Assembly (NCBI GenBank): GCA_010094045.1
Contig: ML986764.1
Coordinates: forward strand, 34,454-98,453
Source of the DNA: Lojkania enalia
Lineage: Eukaryota > Ascomycota > Dothideomycetes > Pleosporales
Reading direction: 5' to 3'
DNA: 64,000 nt
Shown here piece by piece: positions 47,522 to 58,619 of the stretch (within the stretch, counting starts at the first letter, position 1; each line of letters starts with the position of its first letter). The position numbers were made by a program, and so were the translations under genes. The notes under the pieces are model-generated. The model was given only the letters and a program-made list of their open reading frames with translations, made no database searches and had not been told where the DNA came from.

Positions 47522-48031
47522 CTAAAAGCAGGAGACATAGACGCTTTTGAACGGCTTGTTTTCATTCCTCCTCAGACAAGTCGGCCGCCCAATAAACGCA
47601 TTGAGCGTCTCCAATCCACAATTTCCATCATCATAACCCTGAACATAGCAGGCATCGCCATCAACATAGACGGAATACATGTCTCTGAGACCACCGTCCC
47701 AGTATGAGAAGCAGCCATCACCCTTCCACTCGAAATATTGATCACTGCAGTTGGTACGCCAAAGGTAGCCGCGAACGCGTTTGGCAGCGCGTTTTTCGAG
47801 GTTCGTGTTTTCGGATTTCGAAATGTGGCCGGAGTTCGCAGTGTCGTCAAAATTCATGATGTCGTCAGAGTTTGAGGTATCATCGGGGTCCGAGGTGGTG
47901 GTGCCCCAGGTTATTTCCACAGGTACCCTGGTGCCATCTTCGAGGACCTTGACAAGGCCTGTAGTTGGAGCAGTAGGAGTGCTGCTTGCGAGAGCGATGT
48001 AGAAAGCAAGAATGACCTTTACGACATGCAT
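47522..48031 (-). CDS. Small secreted cysteine-rich protein with dibasic propeptide sites
   Basis: Predicted 169 residues, single exon, start at 48031 (an upstream ATG at 48169 would bury the signal peptide). Signal peptide MHVVKVILAFYIALASSTPTA. An acidic Asp/Ser/Asn-rich propeptide about 60 residues long ends in NLEKRAAKRVRG, two Lys-Arg sites of the Kex2 type. The mature C-terminal part of about 80 residues holds six cysteines, rich in Tyr, Gly and Asp (YFEWKGDGCFSYWDGG, ACYVQGYDDGNC), suggesting three disulfides. Pre-pro-mature layout is shared by many fungal secreted peptides, effectors and killer-type proteins; nothing identifies the target. It is convergent with the interrupted cysteine-rich gene and lies at the edge of the TA-rich region. 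Confidence 0.72.
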   Translation of the reverse strand: MHVVKVILAFYIALASSTPTAPTTGLVKVLEDGTRVPVEITWGTTTSDPDDTSNSDDIMNFDDTANSGHISKSENTNLEKRAAKRVRGYLWRTNCSDQYFEWKGDGCFSYWDGGLRDMYSVYVDGDACYVQGYDDGNCGLETLNAFIGRPTCLRRNENKPFKSVYVSCF

Positions 48032-49807
48032 AGTGTTGGATTGTTTGAAGTAAAACGACAGGATATATGTGTATGTTTTTGGAGTTTGATATGAATTGAC
48101 GGGATTTAGGGAAGTCTTCGTGCTGTACTTATACCCCCTGGAGGAGAGAATATCAATGACCGCACGCACCAGGGCAGATACGTTTTCGGATTTTTCGCTA
48201 ATTTAATTTTTTTTTTTTTTCTACCAAATTCAGCTTCTATCACAAGCCTAAAAGGGAGAAAAGCTCTTGGCTAGATGAGCCAAGAGATGAGGCTGTTGAT
48301 TTTGAAGGTAGTGGCCGTTCGGCTGGTCCCGGTAGTTTATCCATAATAATCTCTCCCCATTGAACGGATAATATGCTTACTAAAGTCATCGCATAACGGT
48401 GTGGGTTCGAGTACTTCCTTTTAGGAATGTGCACCAGTGTAGGGCTGAAGGAAAGTACGGCAACACTAACTTAGTTAACGGTAGCTGTTATAATGCTGAT
48501 TCTATAGTATAGACATCGTGTACTTAGCATAGAAACTCGGCGTGATACATCATACGATCCAAACTTGAAAGGAGAAAACTAACAACATATTCGCCGTAAT
48601 AACTAGCAAGATAGAGGTATATTTATCATGTTTAAAGCGACACACCAGACTAAGTACAAAAGCAGCATAGCCAAGGTACAATAGCCCGCTTACCAATGGT
48701 GGTGAGATAGCCGATGTGATAATGGTACAAGGGGCTTACATGAACGGGCTGTTCCGCTCCGCGGCAGGGTTGTCAACGATAAAATAATAGGCTGAAAGAC
48801 TTAGATTGCCTTCTAGAGAGTAAGGCACTTATAGCTATAAATGCACGGGCAGTAGGAATAGAAGTAGAGAAAAGGCGCCTAGAATATTAACTCTTGACTA
48901 TCAGCTCCTGCCACCCTCAAAAGCGTGTTCAAGTTAATCTAAATCAACGCTTTACAGATAGAGAGAGTATAATAGTAACACTCCAGCAGCCAGCAGCTTC
49001 AGAGTCTCACCGAGGTAGCGCTACAGTGGAAAAAGCTGCAAAGAAGGTAGGAGCAGCAGTAGCAGCTACAAATTTTGATTTTATGTGTACTTAGTGACAC
49101 CTATAGTAGCGTGGTTGATAGATACCGCATCTTTTTTGTAGGGGTCGCGTTGTGGTGGGGTGGCTTGAAACTTTATGGCCTAGCTTTACTCGAGGAACCA
49201 AAACAGGAATAAACCTAACTCATTTAAAGAAGGTTTGGTAGAACCTAGCTAGAATGCGTAGCCACTCCTAGAAAGCGGCGCAACTTCAGCGTCGACAATG
49301 AAGATATTTCATCGAAGATCAAGAAACATGTCATGGTGCTAGTAAGTCAGGCTTGTTTTGTCCCGCAGGGTCCAAATTGGCATAGGCGGGGACTGCACGC
49401 CCAGACGCTTCGATCATATCAACATCACCCACGCTATATCCCCGCACGACTTACGCCCTTTCGGGCGAAGAGACCCGTTACCCTATTAGCGGCTGTGAAC
49501 TTCCTACCCCTAGTCTCGCTTTGTCCGCGCGCTTCGAATGATTGTCTAGGCAATCATCGTTCAGACAAAGTTGCGCCACACACACCCCTACTGCGTGATG
49601 ATTGGTGGCATAACCGCACCGCACGAGATTCACAATCATGGCCAATGGGAGCCCCTGCAGGCGTACTACCCTTACTTGAACCTCTACCATCAGTGAGTGC
49701 TTAGTCGCATGTTTAGTTTTACAGCTTCCTATCTAGCGTAAGTAGTTGGTGTCTAACAATACGCCCGAACATGTCAGTTATGTTTTAATGCAACTTAGCT
49801 GCAATTG
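48032..49807. other. TA-rich accessory sequence, no supported gene
   Basis: Upstream part is the promoter of the secreted protein at 48031. Beyond about 48450 the sequence becomes rich in TA, CTA and TAG. A 123-codon frame at 49333-49704 has no domain. GGTTCGAGTAC at about 48408-48418 looks like a tRNA B box but no cloverleaf can be folded around it. Confidence 0.45.
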
Positions 49808-50602
49808 TTACTTCCGGATGCGTTCCTGGAGTGCCGCGACCGTTTGCTCTAGTTGCTGGAGCCGTGCCTCCTTGGCCTTGTTTTCCTCCCTAAGGCGTTT
49901 GATCTTAGAATTCAAATTGACTTGGTCAGCTCTTCTGATAATTTCAGTATCGATTCGCTTGTGCTTCAAGGACTCTGGTGCTTCGCGAAGATTTTTAGTG
50001 CGAGAGCCAGCGATAGCAATAGGTCCTGGGTCAGACGACCCACTCGTTCTCCCATGAACGTGGCGGATGTGCTGAGTAAGGCCCTCATTGCGAGTGAACC
50101 CCGATCCAGACCTGTGTTTTATTCTAGGAATAGATAATAGAGAGATTCCTTCATGTTTCCGTGCATATTGCGGATTTCGCGCTTATGGCGTGATAGTCTC
50201 CTTGTAGGTAAAGCCTTAGAGCTTCTTGCAGCTAAAGGCGAGACACTTGCAAGGCTGAGCGTGCTTATCCATGTGTTTACTAGATATATCTTACTAATGA
50301 TCATAGAGACAGCAATATACTAACCTTCAATCGCATTTGCAGTTAAAAGTAATGCTTGTGCACTCTTAGTGTTTGCAGATCATCTTGTTCTCATGATTGC
50401 ACGGTGGCTCTTCATCGTGCTTGTATGCGTGGTCCCTTAGAGACAATCCACGATCGTCGTCCTCCGGGGAAGAAGCGTCCTCGTATGGCTGTCCTATATC
50501 GCCATGAGAGCTGGCTATAGAATGCCGTGGGTCAGTTGTGGGTGATAGGCTGGGAGGTTGGGGGTCTTCCAGGCTAACCAGCATATCCGTCTTAGAGTTC
50601 AC
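49808..50602 (-). pseudogene. Decayed C2H2 zinc-finger gene
   Basis: Minus-strand pieces of one protein are readable in order: an acidic Ser/Pro-rich N-part (50366-50602), a finger remnant C-K-H-stop-E-C ending SKHMDKHAQPCKCLAFSCKK across a probable short intron, then RHKREIRNMHG in another frame, and finally SGSGFTRNEGLTQHIRHVHG followed by a Leu/Glu/Lys coiled coil (about 49808-50110) to a TAA. The CX4C, KHMDKH and FTRNEGLTQHIRHVH motifs are those of fungal C2H2 regulators. At least three stops and a frame change interrupt it; several fit C-to-T or G-to-A changes of CAA or TGG codons. Only the last 100 codons remain open. Original function is not identifiable. Confidence 0.6.
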
Positions 50603-52474
50603 TGGAGGTGTCTAATCATCTTATATGACCCGCTTGGTCTGTACGGGGGAGCTGTTTCCAAGTAGGGCGTGAATTTGTATGCTTTCCAATTATGAAAGTC
50701 TAAAACTAACAAGAATCAGTTAATATGTTAACATTATAGTAGCAATGCCTATATGCCCAGACCTATGTAGCTCATTACCTTCGCCTTCCTTAAAAGCACT
50801 TACCTAGTTAGTCAGCGAACTTTTGCTTCATTGCTTTTTTTAATAGGAGTCAATGGGCATATTCTATAAAGGACTTTTTTAGCCGTGGTTGCGAGCTTCT
50901 ATACGTGCCTCTATAGACACTAGTCAGCTCATCTTATTAAGCGCATAAGCATCCTGTTTAATTGCTTTTTGCAACGATCAAGAGCCTCTGCTATCACTAG
51001 CATTACAGGTGTTACAGGCGTCTACAGTACTTAATCTTGCAAACTAGATCAATTGGCATGTTCATGGACTGCTTGCAGGAGATAATAATGGCTAATAAAC
51101 GTGAAAATTTGATCCGCACTAGGTATTCGTACTAGGTGTCCAAGATTATATATTAGTAATAGGAACTTAACAAGGGGGATTCTCTTCCTCTAGGGTAAGG
51201 TACTACTAGCTATGGGCTAGTGTGTCTCTCAAGCGTCGTCCGGAATCACGATAATGAAGTGCGGAAATGGCGACATTGCCCCATTCTAATAGGGCAGTGT
51301 ATGTCCTAGGTACATCTACAGGGAGAATTTCTGCCAGCACATAGCTAGCTCAGTCCATGTTACGATTATAGTTATTAGATGGGGAAGCCATGAGAGCAAC
51401 GTGGAACGGGCACACCTAGCTTCTAAAAATAGCATCTATAAGTGATTCTAGAAGAGCGCCACACTTAAGATAGACTGAGCTTAGCGTAGAATACATTCCA
51501 GCGGACTGAGTGACCCACACAAGCGTGCTAAATTATAATGCTAAGATGCAATCCAGACCCCTTTGCGCGGATAAATCCGGAGTGCATATTTGCAAGCGAT
51601 GAGTATTTTTAAAACTTAGATACATCTTCTCATTGGACATAAATACCTCTATAATGCTCCGAAATTTGAGTATATGTTGATTGCTGAGCTAAAGTAGGGG
51701 TACTAATCTAGTGCGGTTCTCAATGCTGTGAGCGGAACGATTGACAAGATGATCAAAACTGTCGTATTATTTTTTGCTACAAACTGGCTCCCGAATGGGA
51801 AATTTCTGAAGAAAAACTTTACATGCGCTGTTACTTTATATATTCGCGAGGTGAAGAATTATAATGCTTAAACTATAGATTCATCTTAGTCTAGGGAGTT
51901 TCTCGAACCACAGGGAGGGACGTTAGGATAAAACTACCTAAATTAAGCCATTTCTATGAAGCGAGCGTACTTATAATTATCATATACGGCGTTTAGGTCT
52001 TGTGGCGGCGTTGGAACGTCTTGCAGGGCGTTCAAGATTGCGCACTTGCGATTTCGCAAGGGAGGTTGCTACTGAGTAGCTATTCTTTAGACTCCTTAGT
52101 CTTTTGCCCTTGATTAAAGGGCCTACGCTGATGTTACTGCTAATCTCCTCACGTCTCTGAGCATTGTTCATGAATCGATTAAGCATGCTTCCTTCTGGCA
52201 CTAGAGCGTAGCCTTTGCCCCAGTGGGGCTTAGCTATATCACTTCCTAAACCTTAAGGATCTAGCGTCATCGTTGGAATCAGTCCAGTACCCATCTCTTT
52301 CATAACCTAGACTGTTTGCTATCGTGCATATGATCTATCAATAGAGTGCTTAAGTGGGTATATGTAAGATGGGAGATTAGGCGCATGGATTTTGCCATGA
52401 CCGTTTCTACTTGATTGCTCCACACTAATGCACCGCCTTCAATATAGACATCACACTCTAGACGTGAGAGGGGC
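50603..52474. other. TA-rich decayed sequence
   Basis: No intact gene. Dense in TA dinucleotides and TAG/CTA words with no frame over 75 codons. A 73-codon minus frame at 51980-52201 with a basic tail (RRSNAATRPKRRI) and a reading of PTPPQDLNAVYDN at about 51965-52020 may be the C-terminal end of the recombinase-like pseudogene just upstream on the minus strand, but the link is not proven. Confidence 0.5.
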
Positions 52475-54515
52475 TAATCAAATGTTCTCTCGTGTATCCT
52501 CTTGTAATGCTTCGTAAGCTGACTCCAGCCATGAAAGTGAATGCAAAGAAGGCATTTAGACTGTTTATTATGGCCCTGAGAGAGAGCTAGGGCAGAATTA
52601 TTGGCCTTAGAGCCATTCTTTTTACCATATTCGTTCGTTGGGATCTCTAACTCTAGACTTAGTTGCGGTTGATAAGCTAGGAAGCCCACAATGAGGTTCA
52701 TATAGATCTTTGAGTGTTACTCTACTAGAGAGCCTTCATTAATATCCTTAGTGCAACGTTGTAGGGACATAGCGATGGCTGAAGTATTGCCACGCTTCTT
52801 TGATAAGGCATTTCTAAGATCACCGTTTTCTAAGGAGTACATAGGTGGTATTCCTTAGGCTCTCCTACTATCAGCGTCGTTAAAGCATTCTTCTCTCATT
52901 TCTAGCAGTATTAAAGACGACAGAGTTGAAATGTTATTTTTAATCAGTGATTTAATGCGCCTCGCCTCCTTCTTATCACCTATAGTGTATGCCGCTTTTA
53001 AGGAAGCATAGAAATTGCTGATATTGTTTGGGCTTCTCAAATCCCTGTAAGTCCTCTTTACTCAGATCTACAAGAGCACCTAGGTCCTAGCTTAGGGTTA
53101 TGTTGCGGAGTCTTTAGAAAAGACTATGGTTTTTTATAGTCATGGCACTGGAGGCTAGCATGATGGGGCCCTCGCGGACTCGCTTGGGCTGCTAGCTACC
53201 CTTAAATACCCCTGTCGTGTGGGAGAAGATATAGTTGCGTAGGGTAGGAGTTAGGACGCCTATTAGGTAGAGCGAACGTTAGTCACATTTCATGTGCAGT
53301 TAGTACACGTTAATCTCACTTACTATTAAGCCTAGATTTATAGCTGACGCGCATCATATAGAAGCGCGGATCCACACGTAGACTAATGACGAGGCACGTT
53401 TAGTGCCACAACTTGTAGAATGTAGGATTGGAGAGTTAGAAGATGGGACGGTCTAACGCATCTTCCTTCTATTTTGGTAGTGTGAGTAGAATAGAACCCG
53501 ACGTTGCAATAGCTTGGTAGACTTGCTTAGGAGCCTTAGAGACGCGTGTAGCCCCGTTCAATTTGTTTTTCCTAATTATGAGTGTTACAGCAAGTTTCGT
53601 ATGATAGCGAAGTAGACATTGTGATAGCTTGGCTTCCTAATAGTTCCTCGCCTAAAACCACCGATAGCGGCTAGAAGGAGACTACCATGAAATGAAAGAC
53701 GGGTGCGTGGTAGGCATAGGATATTATCTGCGTGCTACCACAGCGTATTAAGGAGGACGATGGTATCCTCATTAGTTGCCTTCATTTTCTTAATAGTCAG
53801 AGTGGTAGTATTATTGAGTTCATCTGCAAGAGTGTGAAAGATCCACTATTTAAAGATGTGAGTTAAGCATAAGAATAAACAGTGATAAATGAACCCTGGA
53901 GATCTCAAAGATAGGACCCTATCCGCGCTGATGGGTATGGCTTAGGAACTTCAGCTGCCATTTATCAAAAGTTCTCTAGATCCTACTTCCTCTTGACGCT
54001 AAGGACTGTAGAGTTAGCCTCAGCAATAAGATCCCTCCTGCACTGGGTAACAGAGGAGGCTGAATTTATAGCTAATCTACTTCTGAACTCCTCTAGTCTA
54101 AGGACTAGAAATATTTCCACTAACTCTACAACGCAGGTGTGGAGGAATAATTAGTAGTAATTCTTGGTAGGCTCGGTCCCACAACATAGGTCTAGCTAAA
54201 TACTATCTAGGTCTACCTTCTGGAAAATTTTATTATAGTACCTACATAAGCGAGCGAATTAGTGAGAAGAATAGTGTAGGTAAATGGATAAGGGAAAACC
54301 TAGTAAGGGTGTCCCTACTAGTTCCAGTACGCCATTATATTCTTACATTGACACTTAGTCTCATTTACAATCATCAGGCGGTCATCTAGTAGATAGGCCT
54401 TGTAAGACTGAAAGGTAGATGGCGCCCTCTCCCTCTGCGGCTCTAAGTCGGAGGAGGAGAAGTAACGTTGAGCAGCCCTCACATCCTTCATTTCATTATC
54501 ATGCGGTGCACGACC
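52475..54515 (-). pseudogene. Decayed FluG/DUF3435 tyrosine-recombinase-like gene with C-terminal C2H2
   Basis: Reading the minus strand from 54515 downward gives, in order but with many stops and frame changes, fragments characteristic of fungal FluG-domain (DUF3435) proteins: STFQSYKAYLLDDRLMIVNETK near the N-terminus split as STFQSYKAYL and IVNETK; PSARIGSYL (about 53900); then DALDRPIF, FYKLWH and FYMMRVSYKSRLNSK (about 53290-53420), corresponding to the family's LDRPIF and MRVGAGGRLDG region that includes a catalytic arginine; IGDKKEARRIKSLIKNNIST and LLEMREECFNDADSRRA (52855-53000); and a C2H2 finger KCLLCIHFHGWSQLTKHYKRIH (52480-52550). DUF3435 proteins are related to tyrosine recombinases, including captains of Starship elements; this copy is inactive. 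Many stops fit CAG/CAA-to-TAG/TAA or TGG-to-TGA/TAG changes, as produced by repeat-induced point mutation. Confidence 0.7.
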
Positions 54516-56498
54516 CATATTAAATGCTGCTTCATATTCCTTGTATATACCACGCTAAAGTTGGATAAGGAAATAATGCGTGACGATGCTTAAAGGCTTA
54601 GTTGTGAGACCTCATATGGAGATTTTGATACCTATAGACTAGGTTCTTAGATAATTGTTGTGTTGTTTGAAGCTTTACAGATGTGATGGGAGATTCAATA
54701 GATGGGCTCAAGATCCTTAGGACTAGCATGAAAAGTAGAAGGGGGAGGGGAGTAATCTAGCCGTGAAAGGGAGTAAAGATTCGTTCGAATACCTAGGTCA
54801 TATGAGGGATGAGGATAAAGAGTGGGGCGTGCTTTCTAGAATATTAGAGAAGAGGGGAGAGACGGGGTCCATTATGTGCAAGTGAGATGAGGAGCCTAGA
54901 ACCGGCTTCTAAGCATAGGTTGGAGGGTGGTGCGGCGCAGTGGGCACATGCTAGGCTTTCTCGTAAGCGCGTAACAAGACTAAGTTAAGGGACCCGTGAG
55001 GAAGGGAGGACGGGGAGTGATTCTGATAGCGGCGCATCCGGAGATTGATAGGGATAGAAAGAGAGACCTAAAGGGAAGAGGCGAGTTAACACTTAGAGAG
55101 TGAATGCAGCGGGACGTAGGGTGCTGCAGGAACGGGATCGGCTGGCGAGACGGATTACTAAGATGACATAAGTATATTTCGCGTACAGAACCATTAGGAT
55201 TCAGGGCATGGTCACGGGAAAACCGCAAGGCTGCAAACACTTGCAGTTGAGAATTTCCCCTGAATGTTACAATGTGTGCGCTAAACTGAAGATATTCTGG
55301 ATGGGTGAGTCGCATCCGGACTAACGGCTGACATGCTGTCCAGCTATGATTCGCCACGCGTGGCATTACCAGAACCAGAGGGAACCGGTTTTTTTCTGTC
55401 TAGTTGACAACTGACAGCTGCAGCACAAGCTGACCACGCAGCGCAGTTCGGTGCCAAGAACATGGCTTGCTACACGACCAGGCTTTTCGGGCCTCGGGCC
55501 AGCATTCTTCCAGGCGCCGGCTTCGACCGAAGAAGCAATACGGCGATGGAGGATCAGAAAAAAAACGCCATGCTCTCCACATGATGATGGCTCGCGTCTC
55601 CTCGGGCCCGCTGGCCGCTCGCAACAGCAGATCGCTACCCGGTCCAATATTGTGTCATCACGCGGGGCAGCCCCTATCCCATCCTTCCCTAGGATGCGGG
55701 CGGCAGAGGCGGAGGATTGCAAAAAAGAAAGCGAAGCAAGGCCCACGGCGCCGGCCAGTCGCAATCAGAGGAGCGGTGATGGCAGTAGGCGACTGCATGG
55801 TGCGTCTCTTTGCAATCTCCTAGAGGGGCCCTCGATAAGGGAGGCGACTGGGGAAAACTCAGGGTGAAAATCTCTGCTGCAGGCCTCACCGTGGCAAGGG
55901 CTGCATGAATGGTTCGTAACCAGATTTCAAGACCAATTTTGGGCTTCTGGCGCGTGCAAATTGACCTCGGGTGGCTCGCCCAAAATTGCGCAGCTACTGG
56001 TGTCGCTAGCTAGTCTCTTCTGCGCAGGGACCAAGTCGTCGCGAAAGGCTCTTTTCTGCCCGCCGCCCGACCAGTGCGACTGCTTCCGCATCGCATTTCG
56101 CATATACATTCAAACACCCCTTTGCTCGGAGGACGGTCGCAGCTGTGTCGCTGAGGGAAGGACTGGAGATCAGAAAGTGCGTTTCCCCCTTTCACGAGGT
56201 GCCATGGCCCTCTCGTGCGCGCCACGTCTGCTGCGCTCCCTCAAAAAATCTGTGCTAACTGGGCTCCACAGGTGAAGGAATCGAGTCGTGAACGAAGAAG
56301 GTACTTGCATCCTCTTCACAGTCATTTTCACACACTCTCCCTATATCCCCTCGAGCAAACGATATATATTTGAGCACGCAGCAAGTGCTTGCGTAAATCC
56401 CCATGCTGCCGCTATCTCCTCCCCTTTTTCGAGTCCCTGCATATTTCATGAACCTTCTATGCTCATACCGTGATACAGATCTACGTGGAGGATACAAA
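54516..56498. other. Boundary of the TA-rich region and long upstream region of the zinc-knuckle gene
   Basis: To about 54960 the sequence stays TA-rich like the pseudogene region; beyond that composition returns to about half GC. Overlapping frames at 55366-56275 on both strands show no domain. From about 56280 the sequence is the promoter and leader of the zinc-knuckle gene, with CT-rich segments around 56320-56440. Confidence 0.5.
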
Positions 56499-57552
56499 AT
56501 GTCTTCCCTATCTCGTCGTGCGTGCTTCAAGTGCGGAAATGTTGGGCATTATGCGGGTGGGTTGCTCCTCCGGCCGAGTCGCAGCATCAAAGACACTGCG
56601 GAAAGGGCTTTTAGTCCTCACGACTATCGCGTCCTAGTTACGCTATACTGGCTGTCTTTGATCTATTTAGAATCGCACGACTAACTTGTTCTCTATAGAG
56701 GTGTGCTCGTCTTCCGAGCGACTCTGCTACAACTGTAAGCTCCAACTGCTCCCACCCCACCTGTCGCGAGACTAATCGTTGTCCAGGCAAACAACCAGGC
56801 CACGAGTCTAACGGATGCCCGCATCCTCGCACCACCGAAAGTACGTCACGATATTCCGGGTAACCCCCTCAATCTGTCCGAAGATCCATCAGACCTCGAG
56901 TCCGTTTTCCGTGCCTACAGTGGAAACCCGTGGCAAGACAAGATGATTTTGGATTCAATGCGTTACAAAGAACATGAGCTAACATCGATATAGCAAAGCA
57001 GTGCTACCACTGCCAGGGCCTTGGACACGTTCAGGCCGACTGCCCTACTCTGCGCCTTAGCGGAGCTGGCACGAGCGGACGCTGCTATAGCTGCGGTCTG
57101 ACCGGCCACTTGGCTCGCAATTGCCCTAACCCGGGTGCCGGCATGGGCCGTGGAGCTACTCCTGGACGTGGCGGATATGGAGGCTTTAGGGGTGGTTTCG
57201 CTGGTGGCCCTCGCCCGGCCACTTGTTACAAGTGCGGTGGACCAAACCACTTCGCCAGGGACTGTCAGGCCCAGGCAATGAAGTGCTACGCCTGTGGCAA
57301 ACTAGGTAAGTCCTTCTAAATTTGGTCAGTAAAACGATTGATGGCTAATAATGTGAAGGTCACATCTCCCGTGACTGCACCGCTCCCAACGGTGGCCCAC
57401 TTAACACTGCCGGCAAGACTTGCTATAGATGTGGAGAAACTGGCCACATCTCGCGTGACTGCACCCAGACTGAGGTCAACGGTGACAGTACTGCTACCAC
57501 TGCCGCCACTGCTCCGGTTCAAGGACCGGCTCCTACTACTGCTGTCGCCTAA
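56499..57552 (+). CDS. CCHC zinc-knuckle protein, CNBP/Gis2/Byr3-like
   Basis: Predicted 217 residues in five exons: 56499-56556, 56699-56734, 56787-56840, 56994-57305, 57359-57552. Seven CX2CX4HX4C knuckles: CFKCGNVGHYAEVC, CYNCKQPGHESNGC, CYHCQGLGHVQADC, CYSCGLTGHLARNC, CYKCGGPNHFARDC, CYACGKLGHISRDC and CYRCGETGHISRDC. Between the fourth and fifth is a Gly/Arg-rich linker (GRGGYGGFRGGFAGG). The C-terminus is Thr/Ala-rich. Family members (yeast Gis2, fission yeast Byr3, human CNBP) bind G-rich single-stranded nucleic acid and act on translation of mRNAs. All four introns are phase 1 and three cut a knuckle. Every splice join is needed to complete a knuckle, which supports the model strongly. 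Confidence 0.95.
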
Positions 57553-58619
57553 TTAATGGCGGCAGCTTGATAGTTACACGAATAAAATCGATGTGACAAT
57601 GCGCCATATACCAAAATAATAGTGTAGTAGCTTGGATTTATTTTACTGTTTCCGTTATCACCATCTACAATCGTTTCATTTAGGCCCTGGCTACCCTTAA
57701 CGCCCCTCGGCATCGGCAAACTTACGCAATCACGAGTTACATCAAGAAAAGTTTTCACGAATCCTACGCTGATACCCACGAACGTTGTATCCCTTACACG
57801 CAGAAACCATCATACTTTGAACGGCTTGGCGACTTATTCGAGCACGACGACGCTTCTCTTCTATGTATCTGGATTAGTTCCTTTCTTGGAGGGAGCTTTG
57901 ATGGACTACTTGGATAGACTAGAGTTATCGCACTTCAATAGACATGGAAGGCAGGACGATGGTTGTGGAAAGATGAAGGGATTGATTGGGAAAAGGGCTT
58001 GATGGGGTGGAGGAGTGAAGCTAACGAGAAAGAAGAATTGCTATTGTGTGCGTTCCGTTAGTTGCTAATGTTAGTCTAGCATCCGCGTGGCTACTTTTGC
58101 CGATGGCTTTTGTGTTTATATGCCCTATCCCTGTTGTTTGTTGCTTAAGACGCAGACCAGTCTGGCATATCATTTCAATGAATGTGAATATCAACTGGTC
58201 AAGCATCTTGTCTCCTTAGGTGTTTCGTCTCTTATGTGGCATTGCTATCATCGACGTCAACTACTCCTTGCATTCCTATTGTTGTTGTCAATAATGTAAC
58301 TACCACTTACATAAGCCTGTATGATCAACGGAGATGTTGGTTTTCCCTTACCTCCTCAAGCATATCCTTGGAGACCGCGTTCCTTCCACAATTATAAATG
58401 GCACGTGGTTTCGCGTTTAGCGGACCACCGTGGCGCCAAAGCGCTTTCCTTCTTCAGCATTACTTAGCTAGATGCTGTTCTATACTCTGCAGCTTGTTCT
58501 CTGGTCCACGAACTCATATTACGCTCTTATCTATCCGACCATTATCCTTGCGCCAGCATATCACTCGACTTCACTTGACGCACTCTTCAGTCATCCGTCT
58601 CATCTGCAGCCGTGCAGAC
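57553..58619. other. Intergenic, upstream of DMC1
   Basis: Terminator region of the zinc-knuckle gene and upstream region of DMC1. TATAAA at 58393-58398 with CACGTG at 58402-58407 lies about 220 bases before the DMC1 ATG and may belong to its promoter. No other gene is supported. Confidence 0.5.

Noticed and set aside
48340..48430. tRNA-like B box GGTTCGAGTAC
   Set aside because: The T-stem does not pair and no acceptor, D or anticodon arms can be placed.
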